64,000 nt of DNA from Verrucomicrobiota bacterium (GCA_023426435.1 JAFAAS010000187.1:1-64000), one strand, 5' to 3'. Shown: positions 17,601-26,513, counted from the stretch's first letter. Numbers and translations: made by a program. The notes: generated from the letters alone by a model not told the origin.

Positions 17601-20600
17601 TCACCGTCCGTGACACTGCTTGAACTTTTTCCCGCTGCCGCACGGGCACGGATCGTTGCGGCCGACTTTCGGCACTTCGCGTCGAATCGTGACCTTCGGC
17701 AGCTGAATCTCCTGATCCGCTTCCGGCGCCACCGCCGTGGCGGCCGCCGTCGATCCACCGCTCGTCACCGCGCTGCGCGTTTCCACCGGCGGCACACCTG
17801 GCCTCGCCGGCGCCGGCAGATCCGTCGGTCCCACCGCGCGCGCCGTCCGACTCAGCAGCGCCAGCATGTTCTCGAACGACTCGAGATTCGACGCGCTGCG
17901 GAACAAGCCCGTGCAAATCTGCAGGCGAACATTGTTCATCAGCTCCTCGAAATAACGGAACGCCTCGCCCTTGTATTCGACCAGCGGATCTTTCTGACCG
18001 TAGCTGCGCAGGCCGATGCTCTTCCGCAGGTCCTCCATTTCCGTGAGGTGCTCCTGCCAGTGATGGTCGATCGCATTGATCACCACATAACGCTCGAGCG
18101 AACCCAGCGCTTCCGGAATCTCAACCGACTCCTTGATCGCGTAAGCCTGCTTGATCCGCTCCAGAAGCATCGCCGCCAGCGAATCGACATTTCCGCCCGA
18201 AAGTTCCTCGGCCTTGAGACTGATCGGGAAGTGCGAATTCACCCAACCCACGAGGCTCTCCGTCGAGGTCTGGCTCGCGCCGCTCTTTTCACCGACACCC
18301 GCATTCTCGAGCCGGTTGATCAACTCCTCCTCGATTTGCTCGAAGATGATGTCCTTCGGTCGCTCCGCGTGAATCGCCGCGTTGCGAATCCCATACACCA
18401 CTTCGCGCTGCTGATTCAACACGTCGTCATACTGGAGCAGGCGCTTGCGAATCGAATAATTCTGCTGCTCGACCTTCTTCTGCGCGCTCTCGATCGAGCG
18501 GTTCAGCCACGGATGCTCCAGCTCCTCGCCTTCCTGCATCGAGCCTTCCATCAAACGCGACGCGAGATTGCCCTGAAGAAAGAGGCGCATCAGGTCGTCT
18601 TCCAACGAGAGGAAAAACTTCGTGCGACCCGGATCGCCCTGACGCGAGCAACGACCGCGCAACTGCCGGTCGATGCGCCGCGATTCATGTCGCTCCGTTC
18701 CGACTACATACAGACCGCCAAGATCTCGCACGCCTTCGCCGAGTTTGATGTCCGTGCCGCGGCCCGCCATGTTCGTCGCGATCGTCACCGCGCCCCGCTG
18801 CCCCGCGCGCGCCACAATGTCCGCTTCCTGCGCGTGGAATTTCGCATTCAACACCGTGTGCACGATGCCCGCGCGTTTCAGCATGCGCGAAAGCACTTCC
18901 GATGACTCGACCGACACCGTGCCAACCAGCACCGGTTGCCCGCGCTTGTTCGCCTCCTCGATCTCCTTCACCACCGCCGCGTATTTGTCGCGCCGCGTCT
19001 TGAAGATGGAATCGTTCTTGTCGACGCGGATGCAGGGCTTGTTGGTCGGAATGACCTGCACCGCGAGTTTGTAGATGTCGCTGAACTCCGTCGCTTCCGT
19101 CTCCGCCGTGCCCGTCATGCCGGCGAGCTTCTCATACATGCGGAAATAATTCTGAATCGTGATCGTCGCATAGGTGCGCGTCTCGCGCTCGATCGTCACG
19201 CCTTCCTTCGCTTCGACCGCTTGATGCAGCCCATCCGACCAGCGACGGCCCGGCATCACGCGCCCGGTGTTCTCGTCGACGATCATCACTTTGCCTTCCT
19301 GCACCACGTATTCGACGTCGCGTTCGTAAAGCGAGTAAGCGCGCAACAACTGCGAGATCGCGTGAATGTCTTCCGACACTTCGGCGTAGCGCTGCTGCGA
19401 CGCGAGCTTCTGCGCCTCACGTTGCTCCGGAGTCATCGCCGAGTTCTTGTCGAGTTCGCTGAACTCGGTCGCGAGATCCGGCAGCACGAACGCATCCGGA
19501 TTATCGGGACGCAGTTTTCCGCGGCCGATCTCTGTGAGATCCGCCTGATGCTGCCGCTCGTCGATGACGTAGAAGAGCTCCTCTTTCAGCCGATAAAGAT
19601 CCGCCTTGTTCAGGTCGGAGTTCATCTCCGTCTCGACCTTGTCGAGCAGCTTGCGCCACTCCGGAGTCTCCATCAGTCGCAAGAGTTGCTTGTTCTTCGG
19701 ATGCCCCATCTTCACCTGGAGCATCTTGCGCGCGGCGGTCTGCTTGTCGTCGTTCGTCGCGTCCTTCTTCTCGAGCAGGTCCTTCGCTTCGCCGACGATC
19801 TTGTTGCAGAGCCGGATCTGATCGTTCACCAGCCGGTCCACCGGCGGCAGCAAGCGCGTAAACGGCTGCTCGCGCTCGATCGGCGCAGGGCCGGAAATGA
19901 TCAACGGCGTGCGCGCCTCGTCGACGAGGATCGAGTCGATTTCGTCGACGATGCAATACCAGTAGTCGCGCTGAACCTGATCCTCCTTGCGCGTCGCCAT
20001 GCCATTGTCGCGCAGGTAATCGAAACCGAACTCGCTCGCCGTCCCATACGTGATGTCGCGGCCATACATCTCGCGCCGCAAATCCGGCGGCATCTGCTGC
20101 TGTATGCAGCCAACGGATACGCCGAGGAAATTGTAGAGATAGCCCATCCACTCCGAGTCGCGGCGCGCGAGGTAGTCGTTGACCGTGACGAGCTGCGCAT
20201 TCCGCCCCACCAGCGAGTTGAGATAAAGCGGCAGCGTCGAAACGAGCGTCTTGCCTTCGCCGGTCGCCATTTCCGCAATCTTCCCCTGGTGGATCGCGAT
20301 GCCGCCGATCAGCTGCACGTCGAAGTGCACCATGTCCCACGTCAGCTCATGGTCGCACACGATGATCTTCCGGCCCACCAGCCGGCGCGCGGCGTTCTTC
20401 ACCGTCGCAAACGCCTCGGGCAGGATCTCGTTGAGCATCGCCTTCTTGTCCGCGGCCGACGCCAGCCGCGTCCGGAACTCGTCCGTCTTGGCCCGCAACT
20501 GCTCGTCGCTGAGCGACTGGTAGGATTGTTCGAGTTCGTTGATGCGCGCGACGATCGGGCGGCACGACTCGAGGAACTTACGATAGTGCCGGCCGGAAAA

Positions 20601-20624
20601 GCGTTTGAAGAGAAACGACAGCAT
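17601..20624 (-). CDS. secA: Preprotein translocase ATPase SecA
   Basis: Motor ATPase that drives unfolded proteins through SecYEG at the inner membrane. The 1,007-residue protein is on the long side for SecA. It has the Walker A motif MATGEGKTL at about residues 118-126, the Walker B motif VDEIDSILVDEARTPLI, and the preprotein crosslinking and NBD2 domains (TNMAGRGTDIKLGEGV). It ends with a SEC-C zinc motif (PCPCGSGKKFKQCH) that binds SecB or ribosomes. It is followed by REPs and the RAYT gene. The ATG at 20624 fits the family N-terminus (MLSFLFKRFSGRHYRK). Confidence 0.97.
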   Translation of the reverse strand: MLSFLFKRFSGRHYRKFLESCRPIVARINELEQSYQSLSDEQLRAKTDEFRTRLASAADKKAMLNEILPEAFATVKNAARRLVGRKIIVCDHELTWDMVHFDVQLIGGIAIHQGKIAEMATGEGKTLVSTLPLYLNSLVGRNAQLVTVNDYLARRDSEWMGYLYNFLGVSVGCIQQQMPPDLRREMYGRDITYGTASEFGFDYLRDNGMATRKEDQVQRDYWYCIVDEIDSILVDEARTPLIISGPAPIEREQPFTRLLPPVDRLVNDQIRLCNKIVGEAKDLLEKKDATNDDKQTAARKMLQVKMGHPKNKQLLRLMETPEWRKLLDKVETEMNSDLNKADLYRLKEELFYVIDERQHQADLTEIGRGKLRPDNPDAFVLPDLATEFSELDKNSAMTPEQREAQKLASQQRYAEVSEDIHAISQLLRAYSLYERDVEYVVQEGKVMIVDENTGRVMPGRRWSDGLHQAVEAKEGVTIERETRTYATITIQNYFRMYEKLAGMTGTAETEATEFSDIYKLAVQVIPTNKPCIRVDKNDSIFKTRRDKYAAVVKEIEEANKRGQPVLVGTVSVESSEVLSRMLKRAGIVHTVLNAKFHAQEADIVARAGQRGAVTIATNMAGRGTDIKLGEGVRDLGGLYVVGTERHESRRIDRQLRGRCSRQGDPGRTKFFLSLEDDLMRLFLQGNLASRLMEGSMQEGEELEHPWLNRSIESAQKKVEQQNYSIRKRLLQYDDVLNQQREVVYGIRNAAIHAERPKDIIFEQIEEELINRLENAGVGEKSGASQTSTESLVGWVNSHFPISLKAEELSGGNVDSLAAMLLERIKQAYAIKESVEIPEALGSLERYVVINAIDHHWQEHLTEMEDLRKSIGLRSYGQKDPLVEYKGEAFRYFEELMNNVRLQICTGLFRSASNLESFENMLALLSRTARAVGPTDLPAPARPGVPPVETRSAVTSGGSTAAATAVAPEADQEIQLPKVTIRREVPKVGRNDPCPCGSGKKFKQCHGR

Positions 20625-20680
20625 TGAAAGGGTCGAAGGCTAGTTCTCGGCCCTTCCTTGGCAAATGGCAAAATTGACGC

Positions 20681-20706
20681 GTGGAGCCCGACGTCCCCCG
20701 TCGGGC
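20681..20706. repeat. Short palindromic repeat (GTGGAG-headed)
   Basis: A GTGGAG head is followed by stem CCCGACG / CGTCGGG around a TCCCC loop. It is nearly identical to the copy at 32539 and lies between the UDP-glucuronate decarboxylase gene and secA. Confidence 0.65.
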
Positions 20707-20742
20707 GGGAGCGCATTCACGCGTCGTTCCGCCTCCGATCCC

Positions 20743-21669
20743 TCACACGCGCGTCCGGAAATACTCGATCGTTTTCTGCAAACCTTCCTCGAGCGGCACC
20801 TGCGGCTCCCACTTCAAGATTTTGCGCGCGAGCGAAATATCCGGCTGCCGCTGCTTCGGATCGTCCGCCGGCAACGGCTTGTGCACGATCTTCGATTTCC
20901 CGCCGACCAGCTTCAGCGTCAGCTCCGCCAGCTCCAACATCGTGAACTCGCCCGGGTTGCCCAGGTTCATCGGCCCGACCGTCTCGTCCTGGTTCATGAA
21001 GCGCACAAACCCCTCGATCAGATCGCTCACGAAACAGAACGAGCGCGTTTGCGACCCATCGCCATAAATCGTGATGTCTTCGCCGCGCAGCGCCTGAACG
21101 ATAAAATTGGATACCACCCGCCCGTCCGCCTCGTGCATGCGCGGACCATACGTGTTGAAGATCCGGATCACGCGAATATCCACGCCGTTCTCGCGGTGAT
21201 AATCGAAGAAGAGCGTCTCCGCGCAGCGCTTGCCTTCATCATAACACGAGCGCCGCCCAATCGGATTCACATTCCCCCAATAACTCTCCGGCTGCGGATG
21301 CACCGAGGGATCGCCGTAAACTTCGCTCGTGCTCGCCTGAAACACGCGCGCCTTCACCCGCTTCGCCAGCCCGAGACAATTGATCGCGCCCATCACCGAG
21401 GTCTTCGTCGTCTTGATCGGATTGAACTGGTAGTGCGGCGGCGACGCCGGACACGCGAGATTGTAGATCTGATCCACCTCGAACTTGAACGGATCGATCA
21501 CGTCATGCCGCACGAACTCGAACCGCGGATTCCCGTGCAAATGCTCGATGTTGATTTTTCGCCCGGTGAAAAGGTTGTCCAGGGCGATGACTTCATGCCC
21601 GTCGGCCAGCAGCCGATCGCAAAGATGGGAACCGAGAAATCCGGCGCCGCCGGTGACAAGTATGCGCAT
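20743..21669 (-). CDS. UDP-glucuronate decarboxylase (UDP-xylose synthase)
   Basis: Short-chain dehydrogenase of 308 residues that converts UDP-glucuronate to UDP-xylose using bound NAD, for polysaccharide synthesis. The NAD motif GGAGFLGSHL opens the protein. Other UXS blocks are NLACPASPPHYQ, TSEVYGDPSVHPQPE, the catalytic Tyr/Lys pair in SCYDEGKRCAET, RIFNTYGPRM, and GDGSQTRSFCFV. The blocks match UXS better than dTDP-glucose dehydratase or UDP-glucose epimerase. The open frame extends far upstream (22422), antisense to the next gene, but the ATG at 21669 is certain from the fold. A 204-nt spacer separates it from a divergent barrel gene. Confidence 0.92.
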   Translation of the reverse strand: MRILVTGGAGFLGSHLCDRLLADGHEVIALDNLFTGRKINIEHLHGNPRFEFVRHDVIDPFKFEVDQIYNLACPASPPHYQFNPIKTTKTSVMGAINCLGLAKRVKARVFQASTSEVYGDPSVHPQPESYWGNVNPIGRRSCYDEGKRCAETLFFDYHRENGVDIRVIRIFNTYGPRMHEADGRVVSNFIVQALRGEDITIYGDGSQTRSFCFVSDLIEGFVRFMNQDETVGPMNLGNPGEFTMLELAELTLKLVGGKSKIVHKPLPADDPKQRQPDISLARKILKWEPQVPLEEGLQKTIEYFRTRV

Positions 21670-21825
21670 GGTGGAAAGGTCGTGAAACGCTGAAGCCGAG
21701 AACCGCCAATTTCGAGCAAAACGCTGAACAGCGGCCCAATGCACACCGCAAACCGCGCCAAAAGTTCCGCCAAGACACGAAATTATTCTGATTGCCGGCC
21801 GGCCGCAGTCCCGTAGCAACCCCAC

Positions 21826-21853
21826 CCCCGAAATTCGTATTCGGATTTTGGGG
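21826..21853 (+). promoter_or_regulatory. Hairpin in the leader of the barrel gene
   Basis: CCCCGAAAT (21826-21834) pairs with ATTTTGGGG (21845-21853) with one G-T pair and a 10-nt loop. It ends 20 nt before the ATG of the barrel gene, in a region that should be mRNA leader. It may stabilise the mRNA or modulate translation; this is inference. Confidence 0.4.
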
Positions 21854-21873
21854 ACCAAACCAAGACAACAAAC

Positions 21874-22515
21874 ATGACCTACTCCAAGATCCTCCTCAGC
21901 GCGCTCGCCCTGGCGGCCGCGTCGAGCTCGTTTGCGCAGACCGAGTCCGCGCCGGTGACGACGTCCTCGTCCGCCGGCCTCCTCGGCCAGCGCTACGTCG
22001 CGATCACCGGCCTCACGGAAGATTTCCGTAACGCCGGCGGCCTCGACAACGCGTTCGGCGCCAACATCGGTGCGAACCTGCCGCTGTCGGCGAATCTCGA
22101 CCTCGGCTTCGGCTACGGTTACGAGCGCCTCTCCGACGGCGGGCTGAAGTATCGCGAACACGCGATCAGCGCTTCGCTGACGCCGTTCGTGAACGTCGCG
22201 GAAAACGTCAAGGTGTTCGCCGACGCCACCGTCGGTCACGCCTGGGCGAAGGCCCGCAACTTCGGCACCAGCGCCAGCAACGACGACAGCTTCTGGAGCC
22301 TCGGCGTCGGCGCCGAGCTCGGCCTCGGCGCTCGCACCGCCCTGACCGGCCGCGTGTCCTACAACGACGCGTTCGACGGCAACAGCCAAGGCTCCTGGGC
22401 GTTCACCGTCGGCGCGAATCACTGGTTCACCGAAAAGGTGGCCGGCGTCGCCAGCGTGACGTTCGTCGAAAGCGACTCGATCGTCTATCAGGTCGGCGTC
22501 GCCTTCCGCTTCTGA
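21874..22515 (+). CDS. Small outer-membrane beta-barrel protein
   Basis: Protein of 213 residues with a signal peptide (MTYSKILLSALALAAASSSFA, then QT). About eight amphipathic strands follow (RYVAITGLTEDF, LDLGFGYGYERLS, AISASLTPFVNV, VKVFADATVGHAW, SLGVGAELGLGAR, ALTGRVSYNDAF, WAFTVGANHWF, IVYQVGVAFRF), ending in the Phe typical of barrels. Size and strand number fit an OmpA/OmpX-type 8-stranded barrel. There is no C-terminal peptidoglycan domain, so it is a barrel only. It is a single gene with its own terminator at 22548. Function is unknown; abundant porin-like or adhesive roles are guesses. Confidence 0.75.
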   Translation: MTYSKILLSALALAAASSSFAQTESAPVTTSSSAGLLGQRYVAITGLTEDFRNAGGLDNAFGANIGANLPLSANLDLGFGYGYERLSDGGLKYREHAISASLTPFVNVAENVKVFADATVGHAWAKARNFGTSASNDDSFWSLGVGAELGLGARTALTGRVSYNDAFDGNSQGSWAFTVGANHWFTEKVAGVASVTFVESDSIVYQVGVAFRF

Positions 22516-22547
22516 GCGAGGTCGCTAGCTAAATACTGAAAACAACC

Positions 22548-22580
22548 GGCCCGCGTGTCGAAAGGCACGCGGGCCTTTTT
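22548..22580 (+). terminator. Rho-independent terminator after the barrel gene
   Basis: A perfect 10-bp stem GGCCCGCGTG / CACGCGGGCC with an 8-nt loop is followed directly by TTTTT, 33 nt after the stop codon. Confidence 0.93.
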
Positions 22581-22639
22581 GTGCCCGCGGCGCGATAGGT
22601 CCGACGACACCGCCGCGCATCTTGTTTTCGTGCTTGCTT

Positions 22640-22659
22640 AATTAAGTTTGAACTTAATT
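22640..22659. promoter_or_regulatory. Palindromic operator, probably of the ArsR-type regulator
   Basis: AATTAAGTT and AACTTAATT form a 9-bp perfect inverted repeat around a TG centre, in otherwise GC-rich DNA. It ends 9 nt before the regulator ATG, so binding would block its own transcription or translation. ArsR-family dimers bind such AT-rich 18-22 bp palindromes; that this one does so is inference. Confidence 0.7.
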
Positions 22660-22668
22660 GTGGCGACC

Positions 22669-22998
22669 ATGCAAAGCCTCGTCGCCCTCGCCGACCCCAC
22701 ACGTCGCCGCATCGTCGAGCTCCTCGCCACGCGCGATCGCACCGCCGGCGAGATCGTCGAAAAATTCGACGTCTCCGCTCCCGCCATTTCCCAGCACCTG
22801 AAAGTCCTCCGCGAAGCCGGCCTCGTCACCGTCCGCGCCGAAGGACAACACCGCATCCACTCCGTCAACCCCGACGGCTTCGACGAACTTTCCGCCTGGC
22901 TCGAACGCACGCGCCGCGTGTGGAGCCGCCGCCTCGACGCCCTCGAACGCGAGCTCCGCGCCGACGACGCGAAAAACAAAAACAAATCCTCCTCATGA
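22669..22998 (+). CDS. ArsR-family transcriptional regulator
   Basis: Winged-helix regulator of 109 residues. It opens with the family motif LADPTRRRIVELLA, followed by the recognition helix region AGEIVEKFDVSAPAISQHLKVLREAGLVTVR and the wing EGQHRIHSVNP. No metal-binding Cys pair is visible, so it belongs to the metal-independent ArsR members usually paired with SRPBCC proteins rather than to arsenic sensors. The stop overlaps the ATG of the next gene by 4 nt. In-frame TTG/GTG codons at 22648 and 22660 lie within or beside the operator, so the ATG is preferred. Confidence 0.9.
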   Translation: MQSLVALADPTRRRIVELLATRDRTAGEIVEKFDVSAPAISQHLKVLREAGLVTVRAEGQHRIHSVNPDGFDELSAWLERTRRVWSRRLDALERELRADDAKNKNKSSS

Positions 22999-23546
22999 AC
23001 ACAGCCCCCCACGACAACGACTCCTACGCCGAATTCCCCGTCCGCGGCGAACTCCGCATCGTCCGCCTCCTCCCCGGCCCCATCGAACGCGTCTGGGAAT
23101 TCCTCACCGATCCCGAAAAACGCAGCCGCTGGTTCGCCGGCGGCGTCACCGAACCTCGCGCGGGCGGCAGGATCGAGTTCGTGATGCATCACGCGAAACT
23201 CTCGCCGGACGAAACGCCTCCCGAAAAATACGCGCAGGTCCACGAGCCCGGCGTCACCTTCGAGGGCCGCGTCCTCCGCTACGAACCTCCGCACGTTCTC
23301 AGCTACACCTTCGGCGACGAGGAATCGCAGGTCACGTTCGAGCTCACGCCACAAGGCCATCAAGTGCGTCTCGTCGTCACCCACCGTTCGACCGGCGAAG
23401 ATATCAAGGAACAGTTCAACTACGCCGGCGGCTGGCACACGCACCTCGCCATCCTCGTCGCGCTGCTCGAAGGAAGCACGCCCCCAAAATTCTGGGCCAA
23501 CCACGCCCGCCTCGAGTCCCACTACCGCGCCGTCGCCCCGCGCTGA
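22995..23546 (+). CDS. SRPBCC (AHSA1-like) domain protein
   Basis: Protein of 183 residues with the START/Bet v1-like fold, a hydrophobic ligand pocket. It shows the AHSA1 pattern RIVRLLPGPIERVWEFLTDPEKRSRWFAGG, then GRIEFVMHH, then VLRYEPPHVLSYTFGDEESQVTFELTPQ, and a C-terminal helix NYAGGWHTHLAILVALLEG. It is coupled to the ArsR regulator by an ATGA overlap; such pairs are widespread and the SRPBCC partner often senses or processes a small molecule. The ligand is unknown. It ends one base before the convergent tgt gene. Confidence 0.88.
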   Translation: MNTAPHDNDSYAEFPVRGELRIVRLLPGPIERVWEFLTDPEKRSRWFAGGVTEPRAGGRIEFVMHHAKLSPDETPPEKYAQVHEPGVTFEGRVLRYEPPHVLSYTFGDEESQVTFELTPQGHQVRLVVTHRSTGEDIKEQFNYAGGWHTHLAILVALLEGSTPPKFWANHARLESHYRAVAPR

Positions 23547-24695
23547 TCAACCCGCGACCCGCGCCGCCGCGCCCGCCTCATAGCGCTCGATCCAAGCCCG
23601 ATGCCACGGGCCGAAATCCCCGGCCTCGAGATGCGCGCGCGCCTGCGCCATCAGGTCCAAATAGAAATGCAGATTGTGAATCGTCAGCAGCGTGCAGCTG
23701 ATGATTTCTCCCGCGAGGGTCACATGCCGCAGATACGCGCGTGAAAAATTCCGACACGTGTAATTGTCCAACCCTTCCACAATCGGACGCGGATCCGTCC
23801 GGTATTTCTCGTTCCGCAAATTCATCGGTCCATCCGGCGTAAACACCAATCCGTTCCGCGCCACGCGCGTCGGCAGCACGCAGTCGAACATGTCCACGCC
23901 AAGCGCGATCATCTTCAAAATCTGCGGCGGCGTCCCCAGCCCCATCGTGTAACGCGGCTTTTCCGCCGGCATGAACGGCGTGGTCGCCCCCACCTGCTTC
24001 AACATCTCCGGCTCCGGCTCGCCGACACTCACGCCGCCGACCGCGTATCCAGGAAAGTCCAACGCCGCGAGCGCCTCCGCCGCCTCGCGGCGCAAATCGT
24101 CAAAGGTCGATCCTTGCACGATCGCAAACACATGATGCCCATTCGCGAGGAAGCCGCTGTCCGTCGCGATTTCCTTGCACTGCCTCGCCCAGCGTTCACT
24201 CCGCGCCACCGCCTTCGCACACGCGTCGCGCTCGCACGGCCAGGGCGGACACTCGTCGATCACCATCGCGATATCGCTGCCGAGGTTCTGCTGAATCGTC
24301 ATCACCTCGCGCGGGCCGAGAAACAACTTCGCGCCATCGAGATGCGACTGAAACGCCACGCCGTCCTCCCGGATGTCGCGCAGCTTCGCCAGCGAGAAAA
24401 CCTGAAACCCGCCGCTGTCCGTCAAAATCGGCCCATCCCACCCCATGAATCCATGCAACCCGCCCAAGTCGCGCACCACTTCGCTGCCGGGTCGCAGGTT
24501 CAAATGATACGTATTCCCGAGAATGATTTGCGCCCCGATCTCTTTTAACTGCACCGGCGTCACCGACTTGACCGTTCCTTGCGTCCCCACCGGCATGAAA
24601 ATCGGCGTCTCCACAATTCCATGACGCGTCCGCAGCCGCCCCCGCCGCGCCGCCGTCGCCGTATCCGTCCGAATCAACTCGAAGTGATTAGCCAT
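23547..24695 (-). CDS. tgt: tRNA-guanine(34) transglycosylase, with altered zinc site
   Basis: Tgt exchanges G34 of Asp/Asn/His/Tyr tRNAs for preQ1 in queuosine synthesis. The 382-residue protein has the family start (FELIRTDTATAARRGRLRT), the catalytic region LTDSGGFQVFSLAKL, the preQ1 pocket GGVSVGEP, and the nucleophile Asp in FDCVLPTRVARNG. In E. coli the zinc is held by CxCxxC followed 25 residues later by His. Here the stretch reads GLDNYTC, so only the third Cys and the His (TIHN, spacing x25) remain; the first two ligands are Leu and Asn. The rest is normal length. It may work without zinc or use other ligands. The ATG at 24695 was chosen by alignment; the frame is open to 24731. Confidence 0.93.
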   Translation of the reverse strand: MANHFELIRTDTATAARRGRLRTRHGIVETPIFMPVGTQGTVKSVTPVQLKEIGAQIILGNTYHLNLRPGSEVVRDLGGLHGFMGWDGPILTDSGGFQVFSLAKLRDIREDGVAFQSHLDGAKLFLGPREVMTIQQNLGSDIAMVIDECPPWPCERDACAKAVARSERWARQCKEIATDSGFLANGHHVFAIVQGSTFDDLRREAAEALAALDFPGYAVGGVSVGEPEPEMLKQVGATTPFMPAEKPRYTMGLGTPPQILKMIALGVDMFDCVLPTRVARNGLVFTPDGPMNLRNEKYRTDPRPIVEGLDNYTCRNFSRAYLRHVTLAGEIISCTLLTIHNLHFYLDLMAQARAHLEAGDFGPWHRAWIERYEAGAAARVAG

Positions 24696-24821
24696 CGTCG
24701 AAACTTCGCCGCACCGCGCCCTAACATCCAACTCCTAAATTCCACCCCTGCTGTTCAGCTCGCCACACTCTCCATTTGCTTTCAGCCCATCAGCCTTCCA
24801 GTTTTTTAAACCTTTCCGACC

Positions 24822-25388
24822 GTGCTCCTCGTCATCGACAACTACGACTCCTTCACCTTCAACCTCGTCCAATACTTCGGCGAGTTGGGCGTGGAGCAGC
24901 GCGTTTTCCGCAACGACGAGATCACCCCCGCCGAAGCCCTCGCGCTCAAACCCGACCGCGTCCTCCTCTCGCCCGGCCCGTGCTCGCCCAAGGAAGCCGG
25001 CGTCACGCTCGACATCATCAAAGCCTTCGCCGGCGTGAAACCCATGCTCGGCGTCTGCCTCGGCCATCAATCGATCGGCCACTACTTCGGCGGCAACGTC
25101 GTCCGCGCCTCGCGCCTGATGCACGGCAAAACATCGCCCATCCTTCACAAGGACACCGACGTCTTCCGCGGCCTGCCCCAAGGTTTCGCCGCCACGCGCT
25201 ATCACTCGCTCCTCGTCGAACGCAGCACGTTTCCGAAAGACCTCGAAATCACCGCCGAAACCGCCGAGGGCGAGGTCATGGGCCTCCGCCACAAATCCCT
25301 TCCCATCTGGGGCGTCCAGTTTCACCCCGAATCCATCGCCACCGACGGCGGCATGCAGATCCTCAAAAATTTCCTCGAATTAAACTGA
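24822..25388 (+). CDS. trpG: Anthranilate/aminodeoxychorismate synthase glutaminase subunit
   Basis: Class I glutamine amidotransferase of 188 residues that supplies ammonia to TrpE or PabB. It shows MLLVIDNYDSFTFNLVQYF at the start, LSPGPCSPKEAG, the nucleophile Cys in LGVCLGHQSIG, and His/Glu in WGVQFHPESI. No synthase subunit lies beside it, so it could serve TrpE, PabB or both. trpG and pabA cannot be told apart from this sequence. It starts with GTG at 24822. Confidence 0.9.
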   Translation: MLLVIDNYDSFTFNLVQYFGELGVEQRVFRNDEITPAEALALKPDRVLLSPGPCSPKEAGVTLDIIKAFAGVKPMLGVCLGHQSIGHYFGGNVVRASRLMHGKTSPILHKDTDVFRGLPQGFAATRYHSLLVERSTFPKDLEITAETAEGEVMGLRHKSLPIWGVQFHPESIATDGGMQILKNFLELN

Positions 25389-25479
25389 TTGAAGCGGGCC
25401 GCCCGCGAAAAAACGCGAAATCCCGGATTTTTCTTCGCGATGTTTCGCGTGTTTAGCGGGCAACCCAACCGACACCTCC

Positions 25480-25956
25480 ATGCGCTGCCCCAAATGCACC
25501 TCGATCGAGGACAAAGTCATCGACTCGCGCATCAGCCGCGAGGGATCGACCATTCGCCGCCGCCGCGAATGCCTCGAGTGCGGCCACCGCTACAGCACCA
25601 CCGAAACGCTCGTCCGCGACGGCATCGTCGTCCTCAAACGCGACGGCCGCCGCGAGGAATTCTCCCGCGAGAAACTCCTCCACGCCGTCCGCGCCGCGTG
25701 CCACAAACGCCCCGTCGACGCCGAGCAAATCACGATGCTGATCGAGGACGTCATCGACGCCCTCGAAGCCCAATTCGATTCCGAAATCCCTTCCTCCGCG
25801 ATCGGCGACGCCGTCATGCAACGCCTCCGCACCGTCGACCAGGTCGCCTACGTCCGCTTCGCCAGCGTGTATAAGGAATTTCGCGACGTCTCCGAATTCG
25901 TCCAGGAAATCGGCTCCCTCCCCAAACCGAAAACCGGCACCAACCCGCCGCACTGA
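25480..25956 (+). CDS. nrdR: Transcriptional repressor NrdR
   Basis: NrdR represses ribonucleotide reductase genes in response to dATP/ATP. The 158-residue protein has the zinc ribbon with Cys at residues 3, 6, 31 and 34, then an ATP-cone domain (residues about 50-140, VVLKRDGRREEFSREKLL...QVAYVRFASVYKEFRDV). Length and both domains are complete. It lies 91 nt after trpG and just before a REP. No nrd gene is in the window. Confidence 0.97.
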   Translation: MRCPKCTSIEDKVIDSRISREGSTIRRRRECLECGHRYSTTETLVRDGIVVLKRDGRREEFSREKLLHAVRAACHKRPVDAEQITMLIEDVIDALEAQFDSEIPSSAIGDAVMQRLRTVDQVAYVRFASVYKEFRDVSEFVQEIGSLPKPKTGTNPPH

Positions 25957-25963
25957 CGCCTCC

Positions 25964-25987
25964 TGTAGGAGCCTGCTTGCAGGCGAT
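25964..25987 (+). repeat. REP element, single copy
   Basis: Standard REP (TGTAGGAGCCTGCTTGC...) 8 nt after the nrdR stop and 20 nt before the next start. Confidence 0.9.
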
Positions 25988-26006
25988 CCGACGCTCCGCG
26001 CGCCCC

Positions 26007-26513
26007 ATGCTTTCGCAATCCCGCGACGAACTCCGCCGCCTGCACTTCATCGACGCGCTCTTCGCTCACGTCACCGATCACGACCTCTACCTCGCGCGCC
26101 AAATCAAGGAAGCGATCGCCTTCAGCCTCGCCGACCTCGCCGCCCAAACCGCCGCGCAACCCGAGCTCGCCGCCAAATACGACGCCGCCTTCAACGCCGC
26201 CGCCGCCGAGCTCCTCGCCAAACTTTTCACCCACCTCCCGCGCCACGGCTTCTATCACTGGGACGCCTCCCTCACCCTCGCCTCCGCGACGCCCCTGTTC
26301 ACGCGCGCCGAAATCATGACCGGCCTGAAACACCTCGCCCGCTTCCGCGAGTCGACGCTCCTCGTCACCAACCTCCGCCCCGCGCTCATCCCGCCATCCC
26401 GCCGCGCCACCCCCCGCCGCCAGCGCGACTACGCCGAAGCCCTCGAACTCATCTCCGACCTCGCCGCCGCCCGCACCTCCCGCACCGCAAGCCTCCAACT
26501 CCTGTTCCTCTGA
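26007..26513 (+). CDS. Conserved-looking protein of unknown function
   Basis: Protein of 168 residues, mostly helical, opening MLSQSRDELRRLHFIDALFAHVTDHDLYL. It has a central segment LPRHGFYHWDASLTLASATPLFTRAEIMTGLKHLARF and a basic C-terminal part (PPSRRATPRRQRDYAEALEL). There is no signal peptide or membrane helix, and I do not recognise a family. Codon use matches the neighbours. The frame is open back into the REP (25977), but the ATG at 26007 is the first start outside it. Its stop codon is the last base before the inverted-repeat cassette at 26514. Confidence 0.6.
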   Translation: MLSQSRDELRRLHFIDALFAHVTDHDLYLARQIKEAIAFSLADLAAQTAAQPELAAKYDAAFNAAAAELLAKLFTHLPRHGFYHWDASLTLASATPLFTRAEIMTGLKHLARFRESTLLVTNLRPALIPPSRRATPRRQRDYAEALELISDLAAARTSRTASLQLLFL

